Assembly (NCBI GenBank): GCA_037446555.1
Contig: JBBIIK010000004.1
Coordinates: 62,001-126,000 of the forward strand
Direction: 5' to 3'
DNA from: JANWVO01 sp037446555
GTDB taxonomy: Bacteria > Acidobacteriota > Terriglobia > Bryobacterales > Bryobacteraceae
Length of the DNA: 64,000 nucleotides
Each line of letters starts with the position of its first letter. Positions within the stretch are counted from its first letter, which is position 1. The notes beneath the pieces were generated by a model that had not been told where the DNA came from, ran no database searches, and saw only the letters and a program-made list of their open reading frames with translations. A program made the position numbers and the translations under genes. This document shows positions 8,125-21,464 of the stretch, one piece after another.

Positions 8125-10239
8125 TCACCTGAATCCCTCTGCCCGCAGGATGTCGGCGTTGGAAGGATCGATCCGCACCACGAGCATCGACTTGCGGTCC
8201 GGGGCGAGCGAGAACGGGCCGATTCCGATCGGCAAGATCGGCTCGGGATAATCGGCCACCGCGCGCACCGCGCGGGTTCGCCAGTCCATGTAATACAACG
8301 TCTGCTCCGCCGGCGCCTTCGGGCGCACGCCCAGATAGTAGATCCCGCTCTCGTCAAGCGCCCAGCAGGAGGTGCAGTACGGCACCAGCCCGGACAGAAC
8401 GCGCTCCACTTCGCCGGTCGATACGCGAACCCTCGAAAGCGTCGTGTCCGCCGGCTCGCGGACGAAGTAGATGAACTCGCCATCCGGAGAGACGTCGAGC
8501 GACAGCCCGCGCATGGGCGTCACGACTTCGGCAGAGCCGCCGCCTGACGGGTACCGCAGGATGGAGCCGGCGGCGGCTGCGTAGATCCACTTGCCATCAG
8601 GAGAAAACACCGGGTGTACGCCGCGTGCGCCGAAGGGCCGCACCGTCCATCGCCCGCCGGATTCTTCCGCCAGGAACATGTCGGTTGAGGCGGCGTCATT
8701 GAACACCAGAAACCGCCCGTCGGGGGACCACCGCGGCACCGATGGCCGGCCCCTGCCGCTGGTCACCTGCGCCGGATTGTCTCCGTCCGAGCCGCTGACC
8801 CAGATCTGCTCCTCGCCCGTCCGGTCGGACCGGAAGGCGATGCGGCGGCCGTCCGGCGAATACTGGGGGCTGGCATCCTGGCCCGATGAGGCGGCGATGC
8901 GCCTCCAGTCCGGCGGGGGGCCGAACCTCAGCCGCCAGATATTGGGATCGTTCTGGATCAGCGAATACACGAGCCTCGCGGCGCGGCGCGAATACGAAAA
9001 CTGGATCGGGAATTCACCATAGATGCCCGTCGGCGAGGGATCCTTGCCCGGCGGCAGGCGCCAGACGCGGTAGGAGCCGCCCCGTGAGGAACCGACCAAC
9101 AGGCCGTCGGCGCTCCAGTCGACCCCCGTCACCATACGGGAATCCGACGTCCACTGCCGGGGCGTTCCGCCGTTCACCGGGACAGTGAACGCCTCCTGGT
9201 AACTCCTGTGGAAAGCACGGACGAATGCAACCGACTTTCCGTCCGGCGAAAATCTGGGCGCCACGTCGCCGATGATCAGTTCCTCCGGCTGCGTCAGTCT
9301 CCGTTTCTCGCCTGTTTTCAGATTCACCAGGAAAATGGAAAGCGGCTGACTGAGAGAGGGCGTGTCATCCACGGCGAGCCATTCGCCGTCGGGCGACCAG
9401 TCCAGGTGCGAGTAGGTCAGCCCGAATCTCGTCGGCAGCACCGGCGCCACGCTGTTCGGCGCGCCGCCCTCCGCCGGCAGAATTACGATCTCGCCCGAAG
9501 ACACGCCCAGCCGCAGGCAGGCGATCCTCTTGCCGTCGGGAGACCACGCCGGGCTCGACCACGAGTATCCGGGTGCGGACAATTGCCGCGGCGTGGCTTC
9601 GCCCATCTTCTGCACCCAGATTCCTGGCAAAGCCCGCTCACTCTCCTGCCAAACGAAGACGACCGCCGATCCATCGGGCGAGATGGCCGACTGATACTCC
9701 TTGCCAGCCAGCCTGGTAATGGGCGCGACCGACGGGGCTGCCTCCGGTTCGCTTCGCCGTATCACAGCCAGCAGAACCACGACAATCCCCGACAGCGCCA
9801 GGATGGCCGCGACCGCCGGCCATAGCCTCCGTGGCGCCCGAGCCGAAGAAACCGGTGCGGGCCCAGCGGGCTGCTCGAGAGGATGATTGGCGTCGCCTTC
9901 CAGCGCCTCATGCGGTTGCTCCAATGTCACTGGGCCTGCCAGGCGGTAGCCTCGTCCCGGGAATGTCTCGATATATGCGGGTTCTCCGGGAGACGCACTC
10001 AACGCCTTTCGCACCACGGCGATGTTTTGCGCCAGATTGGCCTCGTCGACAATCCGCTCCTGCCAAACGGCAGAAAGGATCTCCTCTTTGGTTGCCACCT
10101 CCGGGGAGCGGGCGGCAAGCACGATGAGCGTCTCCACCGCCTTCCGTGTTAGGTGCAGCGGTTGGTCACCGCGGAAGAGAACTTTGGCGGCGGCATCCAG
10201 CCGGAAGGGTCCGAACCAGTATACCGGATGAGTTTCCAA
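8125..10239 (-). CDS. membrane-bound CadC-like regulator with TolB-type beta-propeller
   Basis: 704 residues. Residues 1-105 are an OmpR/CadC winged-helix DNA-binding domain (LHLTRKAVETLIVLAARS, EEILSAVWQERIVDEANLAQNIAVVRKAL in outline, then FPGRGYRL). A single membrane segment follows a Pro/Ala linker (about 148-170, AVAAILALSGIVVVLLAVI). The periplasmic remainder has many PD40/WD40-like repeats with the 'SPDGK' signature (SPDGSAVVFVW, SPDGKRIACL, SPDGKSVAFV, SPDGRRIAF). This is a one-component transmembrane sensor common in acidobacteria. The start is TTG. Divergent from the glycosidase gene, which is a plausible target. Confidence 0.9.
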   Translation of the reverse strand: METHPVYWFGPFRLDAAAKVLFRGDQPLHLTRKAVETLIVLAARSPEVATKEEILSAVWQERIVDEANLAQNIAVVRKALSASPGEPAYIETFPGRGYRLAGPVTLEQPHEALEGDANHPLEQPAGPAPVSSARAPRRLWPAVAAILALSGIVVVLLAVIRRSEPEAAPSVAPITRLAGKEYQSAISPDGSAVVFVWQESERALPGIWVQKMGEATPRQLSAPGYSWSSPAWSPDGKRIACLRLGVSSGEIVILPAEGGAPNSVAPVLPTRFGLTYSHLDWSPDGEWLAVDDTPSLSQPLSIFLVNLKTGEKRRLTQPEELIIGDVAPRFSPDGKSVAFVRAFHRSYQEAFTVPVNGGTPRQWTSDSRMVTGVDWSADGLLVGSSRGGSYRVWRLPPGKDPSPTGIYGEFPIQFSYSRRAARLVYSLIQNDPNIWRLRFGPPPDWRRIAASSGQDASPQYSPDGRRIAFRSDRTGEEQIWVSGSDGDNPAQVTSGRGRPSVPRWSPDGRFLVFNDAASTDMFLAEESGGRWTVRPFGARGVHPVFSPDGKWIYAAAAGSILRYPSGGGSAEVVTPMRGLSLDVSPDGEFIYFVREPADTTLSRVRVSTGEVERVLSGLVPYCTSCWALDESGIYYLGVRPKAPAEQTLYYMDWRTRAVRAVADYPEPILPIGIGPFSLAPDRKSMLVVRIDPSNADILRAEGFR

Positions 10240-10423
10240 GACGTTACACCGCTTTTAGAAATTTCTTAGAAACTTCTCACAGCCCCATCATTGCATGAAT
10301 CCGGCCTCCGGCCAATCTTGGGGTAGTTCCAGTGTAACGCGGCTGTAGTCTGGGGCGCGATGCACTGATATGTCTGTGGAGTGGGAGTCCCGGTTGCTCC
10401 CGCCACCTGTGGGAAGGAATGCG
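10240..10423. promoter_or_regulatory. divergent intergenic region with palindrome and inverted GTTACAC pair
   Basis: 184 nt between the CadC-like regulator and the GH106-like gene. It contains the perfect palindrome AGAAATTTCT (10257-10266) within a longer TTTAGAAATTTCTTAGAAAC context, and an inverted pair GTTACAC (10243-10249) / GTGTAAC (10332-10338), 82 nt apart. These are candidate operators for the regulator, which would be autoregulation plus control of the glycosidase. No convincing -35/-10 pair was identified. Confidence 0.4.
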
Positions 10424-13069
10424 ATGGCCTCCATGTGGCGAGGTTGGATTCTCGGATTGGTTGCGCTGCTGGCAGCCGGAGCTGCTTCTCTCGAAGAGAC
10501 GGCGAAGGTCCTGGAGTCGCCTCCTCCGGAAGCCCGGATCATGATGCGGTGGTGGTGGTTCGGGCCTGCTGTGACGCAGCAGGAACTCGCCCGGGAGCTG
10601 GAAGCCATGAGGGCAGCCGGGATCGGCGGCGTGGAGATCCAGCCCGTTTATCCGCTGGCGCTGGACGATCCTGGCAACGGTTTCCGCAACTTGCGCTTCC
10701 TTTCGCCCGAATTCCTTGACGCGCTTCGTTTCACGGAGAACAAGGCCCGGCAGCTGGGGATTCGCGTAGACCTGACCCTGGGCAGTGGCTGGCCATTTGG
10801 TGGGCCCACCATCCCGGTGGAACTGTCCGCTGCGCGTCTGCGGATCGAGCCGCTCAGCCGGCCACCGCAATTGCGATGGGGCGAACGCGTGATCCGGGAG
10901 TTCCCCGAGCACGGCATTCGCTTCATTGAGAGCCGTACCGGGCAGATGGTCAAGCGCGCCGCGGTCGGGGCCGAAGGGTTCGTCTTCGATCATTACAGCC
11001 GCGCCGCGCTGGACCGGTATCTGGAGACGGTGGGCGAGCCGTTGCTGAAGGCGTTCGGCCCATTCCGTCCCTACTCGGTCTTCTGCGACAGCCTCGAGGT
11101 GTTCGGATCAGACTGGACGCCCGACCTGCCGGAGGAATTCCGACGCAGGCGCGGATACGATCTTCTCCCCCTGCTGCCCGCCTTGACGGGCGAATGGAAT
11201 GAAGAGAAGGCGCGGGTCCGGCATGACTGGGCGCTCACACTGACCGAACTGGCCGAGGAGAGGTTTTTGCGCCCGCTGGCGGAATGGTCGAGGCGGAAGG
11301 GAGTGAAGCTGCGCGCGCAGGTGTACGGCACGCCGCCGGTGACTCTGGCCAGTCAACGCTACGTGGATCTGGCCGATGGCGAACAAACCCAATGGCGGAG
11401 GCTGAGCGCCTCGCGCTGGGCCTCGAGCGCCAACCATATTTTGAGGCGCCAGGTCACGGCTTCGGAAACGTGGACGTGGCTCCATTCGCCGACCTTTGCT
11501 GCGACGCCGCTGGACGTGAAGGCAGAAGCGGACATCCACTTCATCCAGGGGATCAACCAGCTCATCGGCCACGGCTGGCCGTATTCGCCGCCGCAGGCGG
11601 GCAAGCCCGGCTGGGGATTCTATGCGGCCGCGGCGCTGAACGATCACAACCCGTGGTGGCCGGTGACGCCGGAGCTGGCGCAGTATCTGCACCGCGCCAG
11701 CTGGCTGCTGCGGCAGGGCGAACCGGTGGCGGACGTGCTGTTGTACGTTCCCGTCGCCGACATTCGTTCACGCTTCTCGGCCGCCAGCGGGCACGTATCC
11801 ATTGACCGCGCGGTGCATGAGGCCATCGGCGATGCTGTGATTCCGCAGATCCTCGATGCGGGCTACAACTTTGACGCGGTGGACGATGGTCTGTTGGAAG
11901 AGGCGCTGGCAGGCGGCCGGTACCGTGCCATCGTCCTGGTGAATGCGGAGAGGATGGAGCCGAGTGCACTGGAGCGGATGGCCGCGTTTGCCCGTTCTGG
12001 CGGCCAAGTGATCGTGATTGGCAAGAAACCTCGGCTCTCGCCTGGTTATCGGAACAGCGAGGAAAACGACCGCAAGGTGCAGGCCGCCGCTGCGGCGTTG
12101 CTGGCCGAAGCGCGCGTGCGTGTCGTGGAGACAGACGCGAGGCTGGGTGAGGCGCTCCGGCAAGCTGTGCAGCCCGCCGTCGAATGGGAGCCAAGTTCCC
12201 CCGCGCTCGCCTTCGCCCATCGCAAGCTCAGCGATGGCGAGGTGTTCTTCCTAGTCAACACGGGCAACATGCCCTGGCGCGGGCGGCTGCGATTCCGCGC
12301 CGACGCGCAGCCGGCTGGGGCGTGGGACCTGCTGTCCGGGGAGAAACGCGAGTTTCGCGGCGAGGCGGAACTGCCCCCTTACGGTTCGCTGGTCTTCTTC
12401 GCCGGAGGCAGCGCCAACCCTGCGCCCGTCCGAAAACAGCCCGTGCGCGAGCTTGACCTGAGCACGGGGTGGGACGTCACGTTCCTCGACACCGGGAGGA
12501 GGGTCCGCTACGAAGGGCCGCGTTCCTGGACCGAGGATGCGGAGACCCGTTTCTACTCCGGTGTCGCCGCCTACGAAAAGACCGTGCAATTGGGGCGCGA
12601 TGCACTGCGGGCGTGGCTGGAGTTCGGCCCGGTTTCACCGCTCGGGCCGACGCAGCAGCGCCAGCCGGGGATGCGTGCGTGGCTCGACGCGCCCGTCAAA
12701 GACGCTGCTGTCGTTTACGTGAACGGCAAGCGCGCGGGCAGCGTGTTCGCTCCCCCATACCGGATCGATCTGACGGGCTGGCTGAGGGAAGGCGAGAACC
12801 GGCTCCGGATCGAAGTTTCCAATACGAACCTGAACCTGCTGGCGAGGATGGGCGAGCCCGACTACCGTGTGCTTGCCGCCGCTTACGGGGAACGGTTCCA
12901 GATGCAGGATATGCGCAACTTGCAGCCGGCGCCCAGCGGGCTGACCGGTTCGGTGAAGCTCGTCGTCTGGCGGCAGCCTGGCGGCGAGGGTTCCAACAGT
13001 GGGAGTTTGTCAACCGCGCCGCGGGGAGGGCGCAGCGCCCGCTCAAGCGGCGTGAATGAATCCAGGTGA
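10424..13069 (+). CDS. secreted GH106-like glycoside hydrolase (alpha-L-rhamnosidase-like)
   Basis: 881 residues from ATG 10424 (GGGAAGGA upstream). Signal peptide at residues 1-21 (WILGLVALLAAGAAS). The catalytic region starts PPPEARIMMRWWWFGPAV and has GIGGVEIQPVYPL and LGSGWPFGGP, typical of PF17132 (GH106) proteins; the C-terminal 180 residues form a GH2-like galactose-binding jelly roll (YVNGKRAGSVFAPPYRIDLTGW region). Such enzymes cleave terminal rhamnose from polysaccharides. It sits 10 nt before a TonB receptor gene, suggesting a small carbohydrate-use unit. Substrate is inference. Confidence 0.75.
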   Translation: MASMWRGWILGLVALLAAGAASLEETAKVLESPPPEARIMMRWWWFGPAVTQQELARELEAMRAAGIGGVEIQPVYPLALDDPGNGFRNLRFLSPEFLDALRFTENKARQLGIRVDLTLGSGWPFGGPTIPVELSAARLRIEPLSRPPQLRWGERVIREFPEHGIRFIESRTGQMVKRAAVGAEGFVFDHYSRAALDRYLETVGEPLLKAFGPFRPYSVFCDSLEVFGSDWTPDLPEEFRRRRGYDLLPLLPALTGEWNEEKARVRHDWALTLTELAEERFLRPLAEWSRRKGVKLRAQVYGTPPVTLASQRYVDLADGEQTQWRRLSASRWASSANHILRRQVTASETWTWLHSPTFAATPLDVKAEADIHFIQGINQLIGHGWPYSPPQAGKPGWGFYAAAALNDHNPWWPVTPELAQYLHRASWLLRQGEPVADVLLYVPVADIRSRFSAASGHVSIDRAVHEAIGDAVIPQILDAGYNFDAVDDGLLEEALAGGRYRAIVLVNAERMEPSALERMAAFARSGGQVIVIGKKPRLSPGYRNSEENDRKVQAAAAALLAEARVRVVETDARLGEALRQAVQPAVEWEPSSPALAFAHRKLSDGEVFFLVNTGNMPWRGRLRFRADAQPAGAWDLLSGEKREFRGEAELPPYGSLVFFAGGSANPAPVRKQPVRELDLSTGWDVTFLDTGRRVRYEGPRSWTEDAETRFYSGVAAYEKTVQLGRDALRAWLEFGPVSPLGPTQQRQPGMRAWLDAPVKDAAVVYVNGKRAGSVFAPPYRIDLTGWLREGENRLRIEVSNTNLNLLARMGEPDYRVLAAAYGERFQMQDMRNLQPAPSGLTGSVKLVVWRQPGGEGSNSGSLSTAPRGGRSARSSGVNESR

Positions 13070-13079
13070 AAGGAAGGCT

Positions 13080-16583
<3,504 letters not shown>

Positions 16584-16605
16584 CCGCAAGACGACCCTGT
16601 GGTTT

Positions 16606-16647
16606 GCCCCGCCCCGGCAGGAGCCGTCCGGGGCGGGGCGATTTTTT
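16606..16647 (+). terminator. rho-independent terminator after the TonB receptor
   Basis: A 12-bp perfect GC stem (GCCCCGCCCCGG at 16606-16617 pairing with CCGGGGCGGGGC at 16628-16639), a 10-nt loop and then GATTTTTT. It ends the glycosidase-receptor unit. Confidence 0.9.
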
Positions 16648-16724
16648 CCCTGGCTTCACCTGCACCCGGCTGCCCGCCGCGCACAGGTGAAGCGCGGCGG
16701 CGCGCATTGCTATCCTGAGGGCTT

Positions 16725-18593
16725 GTGTGCGGCATTGCGGGCTACACCACGCTGGATCATCCCGTCGAGCCTGGGCGGATTCGCGACATCCTCGGTCTCA
16801 TCCGGCACCGCGGGCCGGATTCGCTTGGCTTCCACGAGTCCGGCCTTGTGGCGCTTGGCAACACGCGCCTTTCCATCATCGACCTCGAACACGGCGATCA
16901 GCCGATGTTCAGCGATGACGGCGGCACGGTAGTCGTCCAGAACGGCGAGATCTACAATCACGCCGAACTGCGCGCGGAACTGGAGCGCTGCGGCCACCGG
17001 TTCCGCACCCGATCCGATACCGAGGTCATCCTGCACGCCTTCCTCGAATGGGACACGGAGTGCTTCTCGCGGCTGCGCGGCATGTTTGCCATTGCACTGT
17101 GGGACGACCACCGGCGGCGGCTGGTGCTGGCGCGCGACCGCATGGGCATCAAGCCGCTCTATATCTATCACCGAGGCGGAGATCTGTACTTCGGTTCGGA
17201 GGTGAAGACGATTCTTCACCACCCGGAAATCGCGCGCCGCCTCGACCGGAACGGGCTCGGCTATTATCTCTCCCTGAATTATGTGCCCGCGCCGTACACG
17301 CTGGTCGAAGGCGTTGAGAAGCTCCTGCCCGGCGAGTGGCTCGAATGGGCGGACGGCTCGCTGCGGCGGGAGAGGTACTGGAACCTGCGGTTCGAGCCGG
17401 CCCCAAAGATCACTCTGGAGGACGCCAAGGCGGAACTGGACCGTTTGCTGCGGCTCTCGCTGCGCGAGCATCTCATTGCCGACGTCCCCGTGGGAGTCTG
17501 GGCGAGCGGCGGGCTCGATTCCTCCACAGTGCTCCACTACTCGGCGCAAGCGGCGCCGAAGCTCAACACGTTCTCCATCTCCTTCCGTGGCCATTCGCAC
17601 GACGAGAGCGAGTATTTCCGCACCGTGGCGGCACACTACGGGACCAATCACAACGAGTTCGACTTGATTCCCGAACAAAACCTGGCGGAAACGATCGAGC
17701 AACTCAGCTACTACTCAGACGAGCCCTCCGCCGACGCCGGGGCACTGCCCGTCTGGTACCTGTCGCAGATGACGCGGCAGCACGTCAAGGTCGCCCTGTC
17801 CGGGGAGGGTGCCGACGAGCTGTTCGGCGGCTATCTCACCTACCGCGCGGACGCTCTCGCCGTGCAGGCGCGCAAATGGCCGGCATGGATGCGGCGCCTC
17901 GCGCTGGCTGCCGTGCGCCTGCTGCCTGCGTCTGACGAAAAGATCGGGTTTGACTACAAGGCGAGGCGCTTCCTGGAAGGCACGCTGCTCGGGCCGCACG
18001 ACGCGCACTTCTACTGGAACGGCTCGTTTGACGAAAATACAAAACGCGCGCTGTATGAAGCGGCGCGCTATCCCCGCCCCGGGGAGCTGGTGAACACGCT
18101 TCCGACAGAGGCGTTCCGCTGTGGTGAGCTGAACAAGTTCCTCTGGGTGGACCAGAAGTATTACCTGCCGGACGACATCCTCTACAAGTGCGACCGGATG
18201 TCGATGGCGCACTCGCTCGAGGTGCGGCCGCCGTTTCTCGACCACCGCATCGTGGATTTTGCCGCACGGCTGCCGGAGCATTTCAAGATCCGCGGCCCGG
18301 TGCTGAAATTCCTCCTGCGCGAACTGATGCGGGACAAGCTGCCGCCGGCCGTGTTGACGCGGCCCAAGGAGGGTTTCGACATTCCCGCCCACCGCTGGTT
18401 CCGCGGTCCTCTGCGCCCGATGGCGGAGGAAGTGCTCTCGACGGAAAACGTCCGCGCCACAGGGCTGTTTCGCGCCGAAGTCGTCGAGCGAATCAAGTCC
18501 GATCACTTCCGCCGGCGCGCCAACTTCGGCTATCAGTTGTGGGGTTTGCTGACGCTGTTTCTCTGGATGCGACGATGGAAGGTCCACGCCTGA
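16725..18593 (+). CDS. asnB: glutamine-hydrolysing asparagine synthase
   Basis: 622 residues. N-terminal class II glutaminase with catalytic Cys directly after the initiator (MCGIAGY), the RHRGPDS and NGEIYNH substrate motifs; C-terminal synthetase with the ATP-pyrophosphatase loop (ASGGLDSSTVLHY) and SGEGADELFGGY. It makes asparagine from aspartate, glutamine and ATP, but paralogues in glycan clusters also amidate sugars or peptides. Here two glycosyltransferase genes follow with overlap (start of the next lies 18 nt inside), so a role in surface glycan synthesis is possible. GTG start; a TATCCT box ends 8 nt upstream and the only Shine-Dalgarno candidate is weak (GAGG). Confidence 0.9.
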   Translation: MCGIAGYTTLDHPVEPGRIRDILGLIRHRGPDSLGFHESGLVALGNTRLSIIDLEHGDQPMFSDDGGTVVVQNGEIYNHAELRAELERCGHRFRTRSDTEVILHAFLEWDTECFSRLRGMFAIALWDDHRRRLVLARDRMGIKPLYIYHRGGDLYFGSEVKTILHHPEIARRLDRNGLGYYLSLNYVPAPYTLVEGVEKLLPGEWLEWADGSLRRERYWNLRFEPAPKITLEDAKAELDRLLRLSLREHLIADVPVGVWASGGLDSSTVLHYSAQAAPKLNTFSISFRGHSHDESEYFRTVAAHYGTNHNEFDLIPEQNLAETIEQLSYYSDEPSADAGALPVWYLSQMTRQHVKVALSGEGADELFGGYLTYRADALAVQARKWPAWMRRLALAAVRLLPASDEKIGFDYKARRFLEGTLLGPHDAHFYWNGSFDENTKRALYEAARYPRPGELVNTLPTEAFRCGELNKFLWVDQKYYLPDDILYKCDRMSMAHSLEVRPPFLDHRIVDFAARLPEHFKIRGPVLKFLLRELMRDKLPPAVLTRPKEGFDIPAHRWFRGPLRPMAEEVLSTENVRATGLFRAEVVERIKSDHFRRRANFGYQLWGLLTLFLWMRRWKVHA

Positions 18594-20356
18594 ATCGGCT
18601 TCTGCTCCTGTTGGCAATCGCGGCGCTGATTTACGTGCCTGGCCTATTCGCGCCGCCGCACCTGATGGACGACGTCGATGCCGTGCAGGCGCAGATCGCC
18701 CGCAACATGCTCGAATCGGGGGATTGGGTCACGGCACGTCTCGACGGCGTTCCGTATCTCGAAAAGGCGCCGCTGAAGTACTGGATGATCGCCTGCTCCT
18801 ACGCGGTGTTCGGCGTGCACGACTGGGCAGCGCGCCTGCCCATCGTTCTCTCCGTGCTGGCGCTCGTGGGCCTCGTCTACTGGATGGGCTGCTGGGCCTT
18901 CAGCGAATCCGCAGGCTTCCACGCGGCGCTGATCCTGGGAACCAGCATTGGCACGTTCCTGTTCACGCGCATTCTGATCCCGGACATCACCCTCACTTGC
19001 GCCGTCGCCTCTGCCATATTCTCGATGCTCCGCGCACTGGACGACGCCGAGCCGCGCCCGCGCCTCTGGGCTGCCGCCATGGCGCTCGCCATCGGCGCCG
19101 GGCTTCTGCTGAAGGGGCTGATCGCCCTGGTTTTTCCATGCGCCGCCGGGTTGCTGTGGCTGGCATGGACGGGACGGCTGTTCGACCCCACAGCCTGGAA
19201 GCGGCTGCGCCCCTTCTCCGGCGCACTGATCATCTTGCTGGTGGCAGCGCCCTGGCACATCCTGGCGACGCTGAGAAACCCGCCGTACTTCGACTTCTCC
19301 ATGACCTCCGGTCCGGGGCAGTACCGGGGCTTCTTCTGGTTCTATTTCTTCAACGAGCATATCCTGCGGTTTCTGAACCGCCGCTGGCCGCGCGACTACA
19401 ACACCGTACCGCGGCACCTGTTCTGGCTGTTCCACCTGGTCTGGTTCTTCCCCTGGTCCGCATGGCTGCCGGGCGTGGTGAAACTTCGTGCCGGCGGCGA
19501 TTCGCGAGCCGGGCGCGCGATGCGAATGCTCGTGTGCTGGGCCGGGTTCGTGATGGTATTCTTCACCTTCTCCACGACGCAGGAATACTACTCGATGCCT
19601 GCATATCCTGCCTTCGCGCTCCTGCTGGGGCTCGTGGTGGCGCAAGCACAGGGCTGGACCGCACGGCTGTCCCGCGTGGTCAGCATCGTGGCGGCCGTGG
19701 CGTGCGTGGCTGCGGCAGGCCTTCTGGCCGCAGTCTGGCGCACGCCTGCGCCGGGCGATATCTCGCGCTCGCTCACGCAGAATCCGGAGCTCTACACGCT
19801 CTCGCTCGGCCACATGGGCGATCTGACGCTGGCCTCGTTCGCCTACCTGAAACTGCCTCTCGCTGTGGCGGCGCTCGCCTTCGCGATCGGCGCCGCCGCC
19901 TGCTGGCGCACGCGCCCGCGCGCCACGTGGCTCGGCGCCGCCGTCATGATGGTGCTATTCCTGAACGCCGCGCGGCTGGCGATGCAGGTCTTCGATCCCT
20001 ACTTGAGCAGCTACCCGATCGCCGCCCGGTTGCGTCAGAGTCCGAAAGGCACGGTGATCTTCGGCGATCAATACTACGTGTTCAGCTCCGTGTTCTTCTA
20101 CGCGGAACTTGGCCGCGCCCTACTCTGGCGCGGGCGCTACCACAACCTGGAGTACGGCTCCTACGCGCCCGGGGCGCCGGACGTCTTCCTCGACGACGCG
20201 GAACTGAAGGCAGAATGGGAGAAGCCGCAGTTGGCATGGCTCGTCGTCGAAGGGCCGAAACTCAGAACCATTGAGTCGTTACTCGGCTCGGGCAGAGTGC
20301 ACCGCGTGCTGGAATCCGGCGGCAAGTACCTGCTTGCCAACCGCAGAATGGAATGA
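18575..20356 (+). CDS. integral-membrane glycosyltransferase of the PMT/ArnT superfamily
   Basis: 593 residues with about 11 predicted membrane helices. The first periplasmic loop carries the catalytic acidic pair in LMDDVDAVQAQIARNM and the family pattern ESGDWVTARLDGVPYLEKAPLKYWM-like (key residues W, Y, K, P, Y, W), as in ArnT, PMT and RgtB enzymes that use polyprenyl-phosphate sugars. It probably transfers a sugar to a lipid or protein acceptor on the periplasmic face. The ATG lies 18 nt inside asnB; upstream in-frame residues are a shadow of asnB. Confidence 0.85.
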   Translation: MEGPRLNRLLLLLAIAALIYVPGLFAPPHLMDDVDAVQAQIARNMLESGDWVTARLDGVPYLEKAPLKYWMIACSYAVFGVHDWAARLPIVLSVLALVGLVYWMGCWAFSESAGFHAALILGTSIGTFLFTRILIPDITLTCAVASAIFSMLRALDDAEPRPRLWAAAMALAIGAGLLLKGLIALVFPCAAGLLWLAWTGRLFDPTAWKRLRPFSGALIILLVAAPWHILATLRNPPYFDFSMTSGPGQYRGFFWFYFFNEHILRFLNRRWPRDYNTVPRHLFWLFHLVWFFPWSAWLPGVVKLRAGGDSRAGRAMRMLVCWAGFVMVFFTFSTTQEYYSMPAYPAFALLLGLVVAQAQGWTARLSRVVSIVAAVACVAAAGLLAAVWRTPAPGDISRSLTQNPELYTLSLGHMGDLTLASFAYLKLPLAVAALAFAIGAAACWRTRPRATWLGAAVMMVLFLNAARLAMQVFDPYLSSYPIAARLRQSPKGTVIFGDQYYVFSSVFFYAELGRALLWRGRYHNLEYGSYAPGAPDVFLDDAELKAEWEKPQLAWLVVEGPKLRTIESLLGSGRVHRVLESGGKYLLANRRME

Positions 20357-20363
20357 GCCGGCA

Positions 20364-21464
20364 GTGAAGATCGCCATCGACGCCACGCCCCTACTGCTGC
20401 GCAGCGCGGGCGTGAAAACGGTTCTCTTCCACTGGATCCACGCCCTCCGAGAGGAGGCGCGCGGGGACGAGATCCTGATCTACCCGCCGATAGGGCGCAC
20501 CGGCGTGCTGCTGCACGATGGCAGCGTGGCAGGCCGCGCCGCCACCTGGCTCGGCATGGCGATGGCGGTCGCCAATCAGCGCGCTGCAGCGCCGCTGCCG
20601 GACTGGCTGGCGCCTGGAGCGGACATCTTCCACTGCACCAACCAGGTGCGCACGCCGCCACGCCGCATCCCGTTCACCGCCACCCTGCACGATCTCACCT
20701 GCTGGAAGATGCCCGGGCTACACTCGGAGGCCAACGTCCGCGCCGACCGCGAGTTCGCCGAACGGGTTCTGAAGCGCGCTGCCGGCATTATCGCAGTCAG
20801 TGAAACCACGCGCCGCGACGCCATCGAGATTCTCGGCATCGCTCCGGAACGGATTCGCACTATTTACAACGGTGTCGCCGAAGCTTACTTCAACGCGCCC
20901 GCGCCGCCGCCTCGCCCAAAGCCTTACGCGCTGTTCGTCGGCGCCATCGAGCCCCGCAAGAACGTGGACCGCCTGCTCGATGCGTGGGCGCTCCTCCCCG
21001 CGGATGTGCGTTCTTCCCACGATCTGCTTCTCGCCGGCGGCGCCGGCTGGCGCTGCGAGTCGACCCTGACGCGTCTGGCAAGCCCGCCCCCGGGGGTGCA
21101 ATGGCTCGGCTATTTCCCGGAGCCCCTGATGCCCGAACTGATCCGCGGCGCGGTGCTGCTCGTGTATCCGTCCCTGTACGAGGGATTCGGGCTGCCCGTC
21201 GCGCAAGCGATGGCTTGCGGCACGCCGTGTGTCACCTCGAACGTCAGCTCTCTGCCGGAGATTGCCGACGATGCGGCGGTCCTCGTGAATCCCGAATCCC
21301 CGGAGGAAATCCGCGGCGCCATCCTGCGCCTCATCGAGCAGCCGGACGAGCGCGCCCGCCTCGCGGCCAGAGGGCGCGCCCGCGCTGAGAGTCTCTTCCG
21401 GTGGAGGCGCGCTGCCCGCGAGTCGCTCGAGTTCTTCCACCAGATCAACGCGCGTCTGGCCTGA
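20364..21464 (+). CDS. GT4-family glycosyltransferase (GT-B fold)
   Basis: 366 residues from GTG 20364, 7 nt after the previous stop. N-terminal Rossmann domain (VKIAIDATPLLLRSAGVK), TATLHDL and GVAEAYF linker; the C-terminal nucleotide-sugar domain has FVGAIEPRKNVDRLL, and YPSLYEGFGLPVAQAMACG with the Glu of the E-x7-E motif (second Glu replaced by Gln). Cytoplasmic retaining transferase, probably mannosyl- or rhamnosyl-type, donor unknown. It overlaps the convergent downstream gene by 20 nt. Confidence 0.9.
   Translation: MKIAIDATPLLLRSAGVKTVLFHWIHALREEARGDEILIYPPIGRTGVLLHDGSVAGRAATWLGMAMAVANQRAAAPLPDWLAPGADIFHCTNQVRTPPRRIPFTATLHDLTCWKMPGLHSEANVRADREFAERVLKRAAGIIAVSETTRRDAIEILGIAPERIRTIYNGVAEAYFNAPAPPPRPKPYALFVGAIEPRKNVDRLLDAWALLPADVRSSHDLLLAGGAGWRCESTLTRLASPPPGVQWLGYFPEPLMPELIRGAVLLVYPSLYEGFGLPVAQAMACGTPCVTSNVSSLPEIADDAAVLVNPESPEEIRGAILRLIEQPDERARLAARGRARAESLFRWRRAARESLEFFHQINARLA

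Noticed and set aside
18188..18574. Extension of the PMT-like transferase into asnB
   Set aside because: In-frame sequence is the shadow of asnB; homology and hydrophobic leader begin at 18575.
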